In this document: positions 16,899 to 26,389 of the stretch, piece after piece
Position numbering within the stretch: position 1 is the first letter of the stretch
Layout: every line of letters begins with the position of its first letter
Assembly (NCBI GenBank): GCA_964617875.1
Contig: CAZUAI010000034.1
Span: 1 to 53,183, forward strand
DNA length: 53,183 nt
Source of the DNA: CAZMVY01 sp964617875
Lineage (GTDB): Bacteria > Planctomycetota > Phycisphaerae > UBA1845 > PWPN01
Reading direction: 5' to 3'
Position numbers and translations under genes: made by a program
Notes under the pieces: model-generated
The model's database searches: none
What the model saw: the letters and a program-made list of their open reading frames with translations, nothing else
Told to the model about the DNA's origin: nothing

Positions 16899-18740
16899 AT
16901 GTCCATGAACCGGATCGACGATTCCTCGGCCCATCTTTTCGAGGTCGCGTGGGAGGTGTGTGCGCAGATCGGCGGCATCTACACTGTCATCCGCTCGAAG
17001 GTGCCCGACATGCAGGAGAAGTGGGGCGACCGATACCACCTCATCGGTCCGTACGACGCCCAGCGGACGGCGACCGAGTTCGAGGCCCTCGAGCCGAGCG
17101 GATACCTGACGGATGTACTGGCCGACCTTCGGGCCGAGGGCATCCAATGCCACTACGGGCGTTGGCTCATCACCGGCTACCCGCACGTGATCCTGCTGGA
17201 TTACCAGGCGTACTACAACCACATCACCGACGTGAAGTACCGCACGTGGCTGGACCACAACATCAGCGTCCCGCCGCACGATACGCTCGCGGAACAGGTC
17301 TTGTTGTTCGCCGCACTGGTCGAGAAGCTGCTCGAGTCGTTCCGCCGCTGCCTTCCCGCGTCCAGCCCGATGGTCGCCCACTTCCACGAGTGGATGTGTG
17401 GCCTGCCCATCGCGTTCATCCGCAAGCGGAAGCTGGACATCGCCACGGTCTTTACGACGCACGCGACGACGATCGGGCGGGCGTACTGCGCCGACCGCGA
17501 CGATTTCTATGAAATGCTCGACCACATCAACGCCGATGCCGAGTCCGGCCGGCGAGGCATCTATCACCGCTACTGCATCGAGCGGGCCGCGACGACGTGC
17601 GCCGACGTCTTCACCACCGTGTCCGACGTGACGGCCACCGAATCGGCGAGGCTGCTCTGCCGCAGGCCCGACGTGCTCACGCCGAACGGACTGCGCATCC
17701 AGCGGTTCGAGGCCCTCCACGAACTCCAGAACCTGCACCGGAGCCACAAGGAACAGCTGCACGAGTTCGTCATGGGCCACTTCTTCGGCTCGTACGCCTT
17801 TGACCTGGAGCAGACCGTCTACGTGTTCCTGGCCGGCCGGTACGAATACCGGAACAAGGGCATGGACATCTTCCTGGAGGCGCTGGCGCGGCTGAACCGG
17901 CGGCTGCGCGAGGCGGAAAGCCGCACGACGGTTGTGGCGTTCCTCGTGACGAAGGCGGCAACGTGGGGGCTCAACGGCGATGTGCTGAGTTCCCGCTTCG
18001 CATTCGAGGAACTCCGGCGGTGCTGCGACAAGACCCGGGACGACATGGGCAAGCGGCTGTACCAGATCGTCGCCACCGGGCGGATGCCCAATCGGCACGA
18101 CCTGCTGACGGCCGACGACGTCGTGCGCCTCAAGCGGACCATGCAGGGCTGCCGCCGCAATCGCCTGCCGATCGTCGTCACGCACGACCTCAAGGACGAT
18201 GCCTTCGACCCCGTGATCTGCCACATCCGGCGGCTCGGGCTGTTCAACGCGCCGGAGGACCGGGTCAAGATTGTCTACCATCCCGACTTCATCACGCCGT
18301 CCAGTCCGCTGCTCCCGATGGAGTACGACGAGTTTGTCCGCGGCTGCCACCTGGGTGTGTTCCCGTCCTACTACGAGCCGTGGGGCTACACGCCGGCCGA
18401 GTGCACCGCCCTGGGCATCCCGTCGGTCAGCTCCGACCTCAGCGGGTTCGGTTCGTTCATTCAGGCGAACGTGTCCGATCACGACGAGTGCGGTCTGTTC
18501 ATCCTGCACCGCCTCAATACGCCGTATGAGCGGCAGGTCGATCGCCTCGCCGACATCCTCTTCCGCTTCTGCCGGCTGAACCGCCGCCAGAGGATCCAGA
18601 TGCGAAACCGCGTCGAGACCCTGTCGGAGCTGCTGTCGTGGCAGAAGCTGGCGGCGCACTATTTCGAGGCCGAACGGTTCGCGATCCGCCGGCACGAGGC
18701 CGCCCGGAACCACGAGGCGCCGCCAACAGCACACGCATGA
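16899..18740 (+). CDS. Glycogen synthase, eukaryote-type GT3 family
   Basis: The 613-residue protein matches the GT3 glycogen synthases known from fungi, animals and some bacteria, rather than the bacterial GlgA (GT5). It begins with HLFEVAWEVCAQIGGIYTVI (residues 12-31), followed by VAHFHEWMCGLPI and TVFTTHATTIGRAYC. The region YRHRYCIERAA is close to the family's sugar-phosphate-contacting motif. The C-terminal lobe has VFPSYYEPWGYTPAECTALG, the GT-B donor-binding Glu motif, and IPSVSSDLSGFG. Such enzymes usually use UDP-glucose. The length is shorter than yeast or human proteins, which have regulatory tails of about 100 residues. ATG 16899 has only a weak Shine-Dalgarno sequence; ATG 16905 is an alternative. 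Confidence 0.9.
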   Translation: MSMNRIDDSSAHLFEVAWEVCAQIGGIYTVIRSKVPDMQEKWGDRYHLIGPYDAQRTATEFEALEPSGYLTDVLADLRAEGIQCHYGRWLITGYPHVILLDYQAYYNHITDVKYRTWLDHNISVPPHDTLAEQVLLFAALVEKLLESFRRCLPASSPMVAHFHEWMCGLPIAFIRKRKLDIATVFTTHATTIGRAYCADRDDFYEMLDHINADAESGRRGIYHRYCIERAATTCADVFTTVSDVTATESARLLCRRPDVLTPNGLRIQRFEALHELQNLHRSHKEQLHEFVMGHFFGSYAFDLEQTVYVFLAGRYEYRNKGMDIFLEALARLNRRLREAESRTTVVAFLVTKAATWGLNGDVLSSRFAFEELRRCCDKTRDDMGKRLYQIVATGRMPNRHDLLTADDVVRLKRTMQGCRRNRLPIVVTHDLKDDAFDPVICHIRRLGLFNAPEDRVKIVYHPDFITPSSPLLPMEYDEFVRGCHLGVFPSYYEPWGYTPAECTALGIPSVSSDLSGFGSFIQANVSDHDECGLFILHRLNTPYERQVDRLADILFRFCRLNRRQRIQMRNRVETLSELLSWQKLAAHYFEAERFAIRRHEAARNHEAPPTAHA

Positions 18741-18792
18741 TGGTGAGCGCCCGACGCCGCACTCCGTCCCTCAGGGCGGGGAACCACCGGCC

Positions 18793-20838
18793 CTACGTGC
18801 CCGCGGGCAGTTCGGTCGGCGGCACGTCCCTCACCGGCGGCAGGTTGCGATACCAGATGAAGTACAGACCGATCAGCGACGCCGCGAAGATCACCGCCGT
18901 GATCCGGAACGAGTCCCAGCTTCCGATCAGGGCCTGCATCGGCAGGAGGAACAGCGTCACCTGCCAGAAGAAGGCGAACGGAATCGCCGCAATGTCGCAC
19001 ACGTGCTCCCGCCGCATGGATGCGCGCTCTTCGGCGGAGACCCGTTTCTTGACCGGCCCCCAGAAGCCGAACGGCCGCGTCGTACGGTAGAAGTTCTCGA
19101 GGATCCTCATATCGGTCGGCTTGCCGAGATACGTGCCCACGATCGCGGCGACGAAGGAGATCGTCTGGATGACGAGGAACTGCACGCGTTCATCCATATC
19201 GGGCAGCACGTACCGCTGCAGGATTGCCGCGGGCAACCCGACGCACAGGCACGCCACGACACCGGAGGGGTTGAAGCGCCACCAGTACATGCGGATGATC
19301 GCGGGGGTCATCGTGGCGGAGCCGAGGCTCATGATGATCCAGCCCCAGATGTCGTTGATGTTCTTCGTGGAGTAGGCCATGCCGAAACCGAGAACGGTCA
19401 CCAGCAGGCCGGCGAGGTATCCGGCCGTAATGAGTTCCCAGTTCGGCGCCTTCGGGCGGAGGAAGGCCTGGTAGATGTCGCGCGTGAGCAGCGCCGACAC
19501 CACGTTGATCATTGGTGCGAAGGTGGTGATGGCGGCGGCGATCAGCGAGACGATGAAAAGACCGCGCAGACCCCTGGGCACCTTGAAGAGAATCACCGCC
19601 GGCAGGACCCGCTCGGCGTTGACCGTCCCCTCGTAGCTCACCATGTGGAGCTTTCCCTTCCAGTCCTCGCCGCGGTCGCCGCCGAGGATCGTCTGAAGAT
19701 CCGCGGAGAGCTTCGGGTATCGCTGCGGCGCATAGGCAATATCCGCAATGACCTCGTCCCACCGGGCCTTGGGCACGACCTGTTTGACGATTCTGGGGTC
19801 ATTCGCATCGGCCGGCGGCCGGCCGGCCTTCTCCACGAGGTACTCCTTGATCAGACGGGACGAGTCCGCCAGCACCTTCTGGTCGGGGAACATGTCGCGG
19901 ACCAGGAAGATGCCGAGCACCGCAAAGGCCATCATCATGGGCCAGCGGAATGTCATCAGCCACGTCCAGAAGAAGCTCAGAATGCCGCACTCGCGCTCGT
20001 TCCGGGCGCCGAAGTAACGCGGGTCCGCTCCGGTGGAGAGGCCGTTCAGGATGTTCCGCGCCAGGTAGAACATCGCGAACATCATGAGCGACTCGTACTG
20101 CCTGTACCCCGCCGGCATCGGCGTGTGCCAGTGCGGAGCCGAACTCATCCACGCCGTGCTCCCGGTCACCTGCGCCGCCAGTTCGCCCAGGTCGCCCGGG
20201 TAGCCCGCGATCGTGCGGACCGCCATGGTCACGACGATCAACACCGACGCGATCACGATGAAGCCCTGGAAAACGTCCGTGAAGACCATGCCGTAGAAAC
20301 CGGCGAGGAGGACGTAGACCATCGTGGCTCCCGCGAGCACGACGGCGCACGTGAACGGCGAGTACGGCAGGAACATGGAGAGGAACAGCCCGGCGCCCTT
20401 GATGAGGTAGGCCATCATCGCCACGTTGAAGACGACGCCGGATATGGCCGAGAGGACGCGGGCGAACTTGCCGCCGATGCCGGGACCGTAGCGGTAGATC
20501 TGCCATTCGGCGCCGGTCATGCAGTTCGACCGGCGGTGCCACTTGCCCGTGAAGAGCATCATGAAGATGAGAACCAGGCACGCGCCGCCGCGGAACTCGA
20601 TGAACAACCCGCGCGGCCCGAGCATGAACAGGAACGATGTGATGAGCATCGTCCCCGTCATGTCCACGAACGCGCCCATGCCGGACACGCCCAGCATCCA
20701 CCAGGGCATCTTCTTGCCGGCGAGGAAGTAGTTCTCCATGCTGCGCGAAGAGATCCGCTGGAAGAAGATGCCCGCGCCGAGCAGGATGGTTGCGTAGACG
20801 CCGATGGTCGCGTAGTCGATGGGTCCGAGGTAGTTCAA
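18793..20838 (-). CDS. Sodium:solute symporter family transporter
   Basis: The 681-residue membrane protein has the sodium:solute symporter (SSS) pattern: an N-terminal helix (DYATIGVYATILLGAGIFF), the conserved ENYFLAGKKMPWWMLG, and GFYGMVFTDVFQGFIV typical of helix 6. About 13 hydrophobic segments are visible. Residues around 325-415 form a large polar loop (DPRIVKQVVPKARWDEVIAD) not found in short SSS members. The start codon is TTG 20838, preceded at six bases by GGAGG (20846-20850 on the plus strand). It is convergent with glycogen synthase and divergent from the Tat-exported isomerase gene. Sugar uptake is plausible from the context; the substrate cannot be read from the sequence. Confidence 0.9.
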   Translation of the reverse strand: MNYLGPIDYATIGVYATILLGAGIFFQRISSRSMENYFLAGKKMPWWMLGVSGMGAFVDMTGTMLITSFLFMLGPRGLFIEFRGGACLVLIFMMLFTGKWHRRSNCMTGAEWQIYRYGPGIGGKFARVLSAISGVVFNVAMMAYLIKGAGLFLSMFLPYSPFTCAVVLAGATMVYVLLAGFYGMVFTDVFQGFIVIASVLIVVTMAVRTIAGYPGDLGELAAQVTGSTAWMSSAPHWHTPMPAGYRQYESLMMFAMFYLARNILNGLSTGADPRYFGARNERECGILSFFWTWLMTFRWPMMMAFAVLGIFLVRDMFPDQKVLADSSRLIKEYLVEKAGRPPADANDPRIVKQVVPKARWDEVIADIAYAPQRYPKLSADLQTILGGDRGEDWKGKLHMVSYEGTVNAERVLPAVILFKVPRGLRGLFIVSLIAAAITTFAPMINVVSALLTRDIYQAFLRPKAPNWELITAGYLAGLLVTVLGFGMAYSTKNINDIWGWIIMSLGSATMTPAIIRMYWWRFNPSGVVACLCVGLPAAILQRYVLPDMDERVQFLVIQTISFVAAIVGTYLGKPTDMRILENFYRTTRPFGFWGPVKKRVSAEERASMRREHVCDIAAIPFAFFWQVTLFLLPMQALIGSWDSFRITAVIFAASLIGLYFIWYRNLPPVRDVPPTELPAGT

Positions 20839-20899
20839 CGCCCGACCTCCGTTCGGATGCCTCGCTTCGCCTGCCCCCCGGCGGAGACAAGTCGCGATA

Positions 20900-20927
20900 A
20901 GATTACCGCATGGATCTCAACCGTCAA
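20900..20927 (-). promoter_or_regulatory. Possible promoter for the symporter gene
   Basis: TTGACG (20922-20927) matches the -35 box well. A weak -10 TAATCT (20900-20905) follows at 16 bp. This is offered with low confidence. Confidence 0.3.
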
Positions 20928-21010
20928 TACGCAGGCCCGACGCACCGGGGTAGACGAACGCGACAGGCACGCTACACTGAAGAACCAGGCGATCGCGAAT
21001 GGAGACTCGC

Positions 21011-21982
21011 ATGCACAACAGGCCAGGATGTATCGACATGAGCCGCCGGCGTTTTCTGGGGTCTTCGGCCGTGGCCGGTGCCGCAGCGCTGGCGGCCCGG
21101 CCTGCCGCCGCCGGCGACAACGTCGGCTCACCCCCCCTGCCGGCGCCGATCTGCCTGTTCTCGAAGTGCTTCCAGCCTCGCACCGTGACCCAACTGGCCG
21201 AGATCCTGCCGGCGATCGGCTTCAAGAACGTCGATCTGACGGTCCGCCCCGGGGGCCACGTGCCGCCGGAACGGGTCGGCGATGACCTGCCGAGGGCGAA
21301 GGAGACGCTCGGCAAAGCCGGCGTCGCCATCGCCATGATCACGACGGACATCGCGTCGCCCCGACAGAAGCACGCGGCCGACGTGATCCGCACGGCCGCA
21401 ACGCTCGGCATCCGGTTCCTGAAACTCGGTTACACCCACTACAAGGACATGAGGGCAATCCACCAGACGTGGGCCGATGCCAGGGCGGGCATCCGCGACC
21501 TCGTGCCGCTCCTGGCCGAGAACCGCGTACACGCCGGGTTCCACAACCACTCGGGCGGTTGCGTCGGCTCGATGCTCTGGGACGAATGGGAACTGATCCG
21601 CGACCTCGACCCGAAGTGGGTCGGCTCGTATTTCGACCCGGCCCATGCGACGGTCGAGGGCGGCGGCGGCGGCTGGCGGATCGGACTGAACCTGCTCGCG
21701 CCGCGCATCACCATGCTGGCCGTGAAAGACTTTCTCTGGAAGAAGGAGAAGAACGACTGGCGCCCGCGGTTCGGGCCGCTGACCGACGGGACGGTCCGCT
21801 GGACGGAGATCCTGGCCACGCTGAAGACACACGGCTTCGCCGGTCCGATCTCCCTCCACGTGGAGTATCCCAGACAGAGCCCGCCGGACAGCGAGGACGA
21901 AAAAGCCGTTGTGGCCGCGGCGCGGGAGGATGCAGCGTTCCTGCGGGCCGCGCTGGCCAAGGCCGGGATCGCGGCGGGATGA
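21011..21982 (+). CDS. Tat-exported sugar phosphate isomerase/epimerase-like TIM barrel
   Basis: The 323-residue protein begins with a twin-arginine signal (SRRRFLGSSAVAGAAALAA, then ARPAAAGDN as likely cleavage region). The mature part is an AP-endonuclease-2/xylose-isomerase-like TIM barrel: FKNVDLTVRPGGHVPPE, FLKLGYTHYKDMR, VHAGFHNHSGGCVGSM with metal-binding histidine context, WVGSYFDPAHATVEGG, ITMLAVKDFLW, and ISLHVEYP near the end. Family members isomerise or epimerise sugars with a divalent metal; substrates cannot be assigned. ATG 21011 has GGAG six bases upstream; ATG 20999 and 21038 are alternatives. It lies divergently from the symporter gene, 160 bp away, suggesting a shared sugar route. 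Confidence 0.85.
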   Translation: MHNRPGCIDMSRRRFLGSSAVAGAAALAARPAAAGDNVGSPPLPAPICLFSKCFQPRTVTQLAEILPAIGFKNVDLTVRPGGHVPPERVGDDLPRAKETLGKAGVAIAMITTDIASPRQKHAADVIRTAATLGIRFLKLGYTHYKDMRAIHQTWADARAGIRDLVPLLAENRVHAGFHNHSGGCVGSMLWDEWELIRDLDPKWVGSYFDPAHATVEGGGGGWRIGLNLLAPRITMLAVKDFLWKKEKNDWRPRFGPLTDGTVRWTEILATLKTHGFAGPISLHVEYPRQSPPDSEDEKAVVAAAREDAAFLRAALAKAGIAAG

Positions 21983-22007
21983 GCCCGGTCATGCAGCGTT
22001 CTCCGCC

Positions 22008-23030
22008 TCAACCGCGAGGACCGCGAGCGGCGATGGCGACCTTCAATACGTGCCACGCGGCGACGAGCGTCACGAGGCCGACCGCCGTGCAGGCGTGGCC
22101 CACTACCCGGGCGCCGCCACGATTCGCCATCCGAAACCACTCTCCCGAGGCGAGCAGGACCGGATTGCGGGGCGACAGACGGTATGCAAGCTCTTCCAGT
22201 AAGGGGATGCAGAAGAGAACCGCCAGCATACCCAGGATAGCGATGAGCAGGACGGCGAGCCTCGCGAGCCACACACGCTGCTCGCGGCGCGCCACGCCGC
22301 GAAGAATCAGCAGCAGGCATATCCAGGTTGCCAGACCGAGCGCTCCGATAAGACTTTGGACCGAGAGGAAGACATAAAGATCAGTGAAGTAGCAATCCGA
22401 CAGGAAGGCTGAACTGGATTCTGTTGCTGCGCCGAGCAATGTGCGGATTATCACGGGGTGCCAGATGAATACGTACAAGACTGCCCACACTGCAACCGAG
22501 ATGCGCGCGACAAGCCGCAGGCGGCGGAACTCGCCGCGCACAGCGAGCAGCGGCCGGGACGACGTCACCGCAAAGACAGCAACGGCCAGCAGTACCAGCC
22601 CCATTGTGTGGCACACGTACCACCAACCCCCGTAGTCCTTCGCATCGCGAAAGATCAACCGCTCTGCGAGCACCCAGAGCCGGACCTGCAGGGCGTCCAG
22701 CAGTGTGATAATCAGCAAAAGCGCAACGCCCCACCGAATCCGTCGCAGCCAGCGAACATCGGCGTGCCGCAACTCCCGGCCGTAAAGCGACCGACTGACC
22801 GGGGCCGCGCACTCAGGGCAGATGGAGGCGATGGGTAGCGTCCGGAGGTTGTAGCCGCACCGGTCGCAAGCCACGTCGCACGACACCGTCCGGCTCGAGC
22901 GGTCGATCAGGTCGAGATTGATCGTGTCGCTGACGCTTCGCGAGCAGACAGGGCACCGGCCCAGGAAGTCCACGCCCGCCAGACCCGCACCACAACCCGC
23001 ACACGCTGCTGTGAAGTCAATCCTGTTCAT
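22008..23030 (-). CDS. Membrane protein with N-terminal zinc ribbons
   Basis: The 340-residue protein starts with two short zinc-ribbon modules. The first has C-x2-C pairs (CAGC and CPVC) and the second reads ACDRCGYNLRTLPIASICPE. The CxxCGYxL...CPEC pattern is common in uncharacterised planctomycete membrane proteins. Six or so transmembrane helices follow (for example WGVALLLIITLLDAL and LAVLLIAILGMLAVLF). The ribbon is presumably cytoplasmic and structural. No function is known. GGAGG lies 11 bases before ATG 23030. It is convergent with the isomerase gene, 25 bp apart. Confidence 0.7.
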   Translation of the reverse strand: MNRIDFTAACAGCGAGLAGVDFLGRCPVCSRSVSDTINLDLIDRSSRTVSCDVACDRCGYNLRTLPIASICPECAAPVSRSLYGRELRHADVRWLRRIRWGVALLLIITLLDALQVRLWVLAERLIFRDAKDYGGWWYVCHTMGLVLLAVAVFAVTSSRPLLAVRGEFRRLRLVARISVAVWAVLYVFIWHPVIIRTLLGAATESSSAFLSDCYFTDLYVFLSVQSLIGALGLATWICLLLILRGVARREQRVWLARLAVLLIAILGMLAVLFCIPLLEELAYRLSPRNPVLLASGEWFRMANRGGARVVGHACTAVGLVTLVAAWHVLKVAIAARGPRG

Positions 23031-23280
23031 GCCGGCAGCGGCCTCCGAGCCGTCCTGTGAACCGAAGCCACTCGCATCCCGGCAACCAACCGCAGAACTC
23101 CATCACTACCGTATGCTTTGACGCGCACGCGCCGCTGCCGTTAACCCCGGCTGGTGAGCCTTCGCAAGCCTGCGGTGTTTGCCCCAGGCCGCGACGCCGC
23201 CGCAGGAACAGTGGACGGCCTTGCCCGCCGCGAGTATAGACGATGTCGGCGGGGCCGAACGCCCCGCCGGGAGTCGTACG

Positions 23281-25206
23281 ATGATGACGAATCACGGCCG
23301 GATCGCGTGCCGGACCCTCGCCCTGGCGGCCGTCAGCGGCTTCATCGCCGCCGGCACGCTCGCCGCGGAGCCCTGGCGCGTCGAGGAGATCGGCATCCCG
23401 ATCAACGCCGTCAACTATGAAAACTCCGGGGGCGTCGTGTCCGTCGCGCCGGGCGGTCAGGGCGTCGCGTTCTACACCTCGTACTACCGCAGTACCGGGG
23501 CCGAACTCGTCGGCTACGACACCCAACGCAAGACGGCATTCCGCAAGAGGCTCCCGTCGCAGGGCGGCTACGGAATCGCGGCCGGGCAGCCGGCGGCGGT
23601 CTACGTCGGCGGCGTCAGCCCGGGCGACCTGTACCGCTACGAACCCCGGAAGGATCACCTGACGACCATCAAGGTGGCCCAGTTCGGCGTGGACTTCATC
23701 TGGGACATCGCCGTCGGCGATGATGCCGTGGTGTACTGCGCGGCCGGCTACCCGAAGACCAGGCTGATCGCCTACGACCCCAAGGCCGACACAACCAGCG
23801 ACCTCGGCGAGATGATGCCCGGCCAGCAATACCTCCGCTCGATCTGCGTGGACAGGCTCGGAAAGGTATGGTGCGGAATCGGGATGACGGCACACCTCGT
23901 CGTCTTCGACCCGAAGACCGCGACGAAGCAGAACGTCCTGCCGAACGAGTACGCCGCCAGCTCAAGCGTGTACGACCTTGCGGCGGTCGGAGACCATGTG
24001 CTTGCGAGCGTGTTGTTCGACGGCGTGCTGCTCATCTACGACGCGGCGTCGCGAAAGGTCGTCCGGACCATCCCACGTCCCGAGAGGCAAAAGTCGTGGA
24101 TGATCTCCGCCGGAGGCGGTGCCGACACGGCCTACCTGTGGACGCTGCCGGCGATGGACCTCTACAAGTGCAACGTACGGACCGGAACGCTCGAACGGCT
24201 CGCCGGGGAACTCGGGCAGGTAAAGTTCGTGCAGGACGACCGCTGGGCCCACGGGATGAACGACCAGACGTATTTCCTCTACGACCTCCAGACGAAACAG
24301 ATCGTCGCCCGTCAGCGCATGACCGAGGGCGGCGACGGCATGGACGTCTTCTCGCTGACGACCGGCCCGGACGGCAACATCTACGGCAGCACGTACATCA
24401 ACATGCACCTGTTCCGCTGCGATGCGGAGACGAAGGCGCTGACCGACCTCGGCAAGGTGAGCCGGTGGGCAGGGCAGGTGGACAGCCTGAGCCTCGGCCG
24501 TGACGGGCGCCTCTACATCGGGGCGTACACGGACGCCGTGCTGAGCGTCTACGATCCCCGGCAGGACTGGAAACCGGGGCTGAAGGCCGACTCGAACCCG
24601 CGAGAAATCGGACCCGTCGGCAAAGGGCAGTACCGGACGAAGGCGAACTGCCTCGGCCCGGACGGGAAGATCTACGTCGGCAGCATTCCGTCGTACCGCA
24701 GCGCCGAAACGGGAGCGTTCACGATCTGCGACCCGAAAACGGGGGCGATGGATGTCCGCACGGACTTCGTGAAGGGCGGGACCGTTGAGGCCCTGGCGGC
24801 CGACGAACACTACGTCTACGGCGCCGGCGGCGGGGAGTTCTTCGTCTATGACCCGGCGACCGGCCAGAAGCGGCTTCGCGTCGAACGGCCTACGATTTCA
24901 CTGGCGCCGACAAGAGGTGGCAAGGTCGTCGCCTCCGGTGGAGGGAAGCTTTTCCTCTATGATCGGGAGGCGAACGCCATCGCGGCCGAGGCAGTAAATC
25001 CCCTGGGCGACTTCACGCACATGGCGGCGGGCCCCGACGGCACCGTGTTCGGCGTCAACGCCAGGTGCGTGGCCCGCGCAGGCGCCGACGGCGTAACCGC
25101 GGAGATCCTGACGAACGAGGGCGGCAGGTTCGCCGCCGTCGACAGCAGGGGTCGCGTCTACTTTGCGCGCGGGCCGAAGCTGTTCCGCTGCTCGCCGGCC
25201 CGCTGA
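23281..25206 (+). CDS. Secreted beta-propeller protein
   Basis: The 641-residue protein has a signal peptide (TLALAAVSGFIAAGTLAAEP) and then repeated blades with sequences like VYDPRQDWKPG, LIAYDPKADTTSDLGEMMP and FFVYDPATGQKRLRV, spaced about 40-50 residues. This resembles WD40-like/PQQ-like or virginiamycin-B-lyase-type propellers used as periplasmic scaffolds or lyases; no catalytic residues are obvious. ATG 23281 and ATG 23284 are both possible starts, with CGGGAG upstream. It opens a same-strand run of five genes ending at 28566, with the next start 42 bp away. The reaction, if any, is unknown. Confidence 0.75.
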   Translation: MMTNHGRIACRTLALAAVSGFIAAGTLAAEPWRVEEIGIPINAVNYENSGGVVSVAPGGQGVAFYTSYYRSTGAELVGYDTQRKTAFRKRLPSQGGYGIAAGQPAAVYVGGVSPGDLYRYEPRKDHLTTIKVAQFGVDFIWDIAVGDDAVVYCAAGYPKTRLIAYDPKADTTSDLGEMMPGQQYLRSICVDRLGKVWCGIGMTAHLVVFDPKTATKQNVLPNEYAASSSVYDLAAVGDHVLASVLFDGVLLIYDAASRKVVRTIPRPERQKSWMISAGGGADTAYLWTLPAMDLYKCNVRTGTLERLAGELGQVKFVQDDRWAHGMNDQTYFLYDLQTKQIVARQRMTEGGDGMDVFSLTTGPDGNIYGSTYINMHLFRCDAETKALTDLGKVSRWAGQVDSLSLGRDGRLYIGAYTDAVLSVYDPRQDWKPGLKADSNPREIGPVGKGQYRTKANCLGPDGKIYVGSIPSYRSAETGAFTICDPKTGAMDVRTDFVKGGTVEALAADEHYVYGAGGGEFFVYDPATGQKRLRVERPTISLAPTRGGKVVASGGGKLFLYDREANAIAAEAVNPLGDFTHMAAGPDGTVFGVNARCVARAGADGVTAEILTNEGGRFAAVDSRGRVYFARGPKLFRCSPAR

Positions 25207-25248
25207 CAGGGCCCCCGCCGACCGATGCGGGAAACCGCCGGAGGATCC

Positions 25249-26385
25249 ATGCTCGTCTTCAACCAGACCGGAACCGCGAAGCGTGCCCAGGCCGACCGCA
25301 TCATGTCGGTCGATGCCCTGCGCGGCTTCGACATGTTCTGGATCATCGGCGGAACGGAGTTCGTCCTGACGCTGGCCGCGTGGATCGGCTGGCAACCGCT
25401 GACGGGCTACCTCAAACGCGAACTGGTCCATCCGCCCTGGCATGGCTTCAACTGGTATGACCTGATCATGCCGCTGTTTCTGTTCGTCTCGGGCGTGACG
25501 ATCCCGCTCGCCGTAACGCGCAAGCTCGCACAGGGAGAAAGCCGCGCCCGCGTGTTCCGGCGGATCACACGGCGGTTGCTTCTGCTCATGGTGTTGAACA
25601 CGATCGCCAACGGCGCCCTCCAACACCTCGACCCGCACCGGATGCGATACGTCGGCGTATTGGCACGGATCGGGCTGACTTACTTCTTCGCGGCGGTCAT
25701 CGTCATGCATACCACGCCCCGGCAGCAGGTCGCCTCGGTCCTCGGCATCCTCGCGGGCTACTGGGCGGCGATGTTTCTCATACCGGTGCCGGATCTCGGG
25801 CGGGGCATGATCACACCGGAGGGCAACCTCGCCGGCTACATCGACCGCTACCTCCTGCCGGGCGTGATGTGGGGCTGCATCTACGACCGCCTCGGACTGT
25901 ACTCGACGCTGCCCGCAATCACGACGGTCCTGATCGGGGCGCTCGCGGGGCAATGGCTTTTTTCCACCTCGCGGTCCGATCGGCGGAAGGTGCTTGGCCT
26001 TCTCGCCGCCGGCGTGTTCTGCTGGCTCACCGGCAGGCTCGTCTCGTTGTCGTTCCCGATCAACACGAAAGTCTGGTCGCCGTCGTACGTGCTCACGGCC
26101 GGCGGGTGGAGCCTGATCCTCCTCGCCGCCTTCTACCTGATCATCGACGTCTGGCGCTGGCGATCGTGGTCGTTCCTTTTCATGGTGATCGGGATGAACT
26201 CCATCACGATCTACTTCGCGCGCAACCCGATCGACTTCGACGCGTTGTCGGCATACTGCTTCACCGGCCTTGCGACTCTGGCCGGCGGCACGGCGAAACC
26301 CCTGGTGTTGGCGAGCGGCGTGCTGGTCCTTGAGTGGCTGTTTGTGTTCTTTCTCTACCGGCATCGGATCTTCCTGCGGGCCTGA
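25249..26385 (+). CDS. HGSNAT-like membrane acetyltransferase (DUF5009/COG4299 type)
   Basis: The 378-residue protein has the family start RIMSVDALRGFDMFWIIGG and the next conserved block LVHPPWHGFNWYDLIMPLFL with FVSGVTIPLA, both diagnostic for proteins related to heparan-alpha-glucosaminide N-acetyltransferase. About ten transmembrane helices follow, including MNSITIYFARNP near the end. Human HGSNAT transfers acetyl groups across a membrane to glucosamine; bacterial relatives are often near glycan breakdown genes. ATG 25249 has GGAGGA at 25239-25244, while an ATG at 25225 lacks one. It probably shares a transcript with the propeller gene upstream and the small anchored protein four bases downstream. 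Confidence 0.85.
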   Translation: MLVFNQTGTAKRAQADRIMSVDALRGFDMFWIIGGTEFVLTLAAWIGWQPLTGYLKRELVHPPWHGFNWYDLIMPLFLFVSGVTIPLAVTRKLAQGESRARVFRRITRRLLLLMVLNTIANGALQHLDPHRMRYVGVLARIGLTYFFAAVIVMHTTPRQQVASVLGILAGYWAAMFLIPVPDLGRGMITPEGNLAGYIDRYLLPGVMWGCIYDRLGLYSTLPAITTVLIGALAGQWLFSTSRSDRRKVLGLLAAGVFCWLTGRLVSLSFPINTKVWSPSYVLTAGGWSLILLAAFYLIIDVWRWRSWSFLFMVIGMNSITIYFARNPIDFDALSAYCFTGLATLAGGTAKPLVLASGVLVLEWLFVFFLYRHRIFLRA

Positions 26386-26389
26386 ACCC

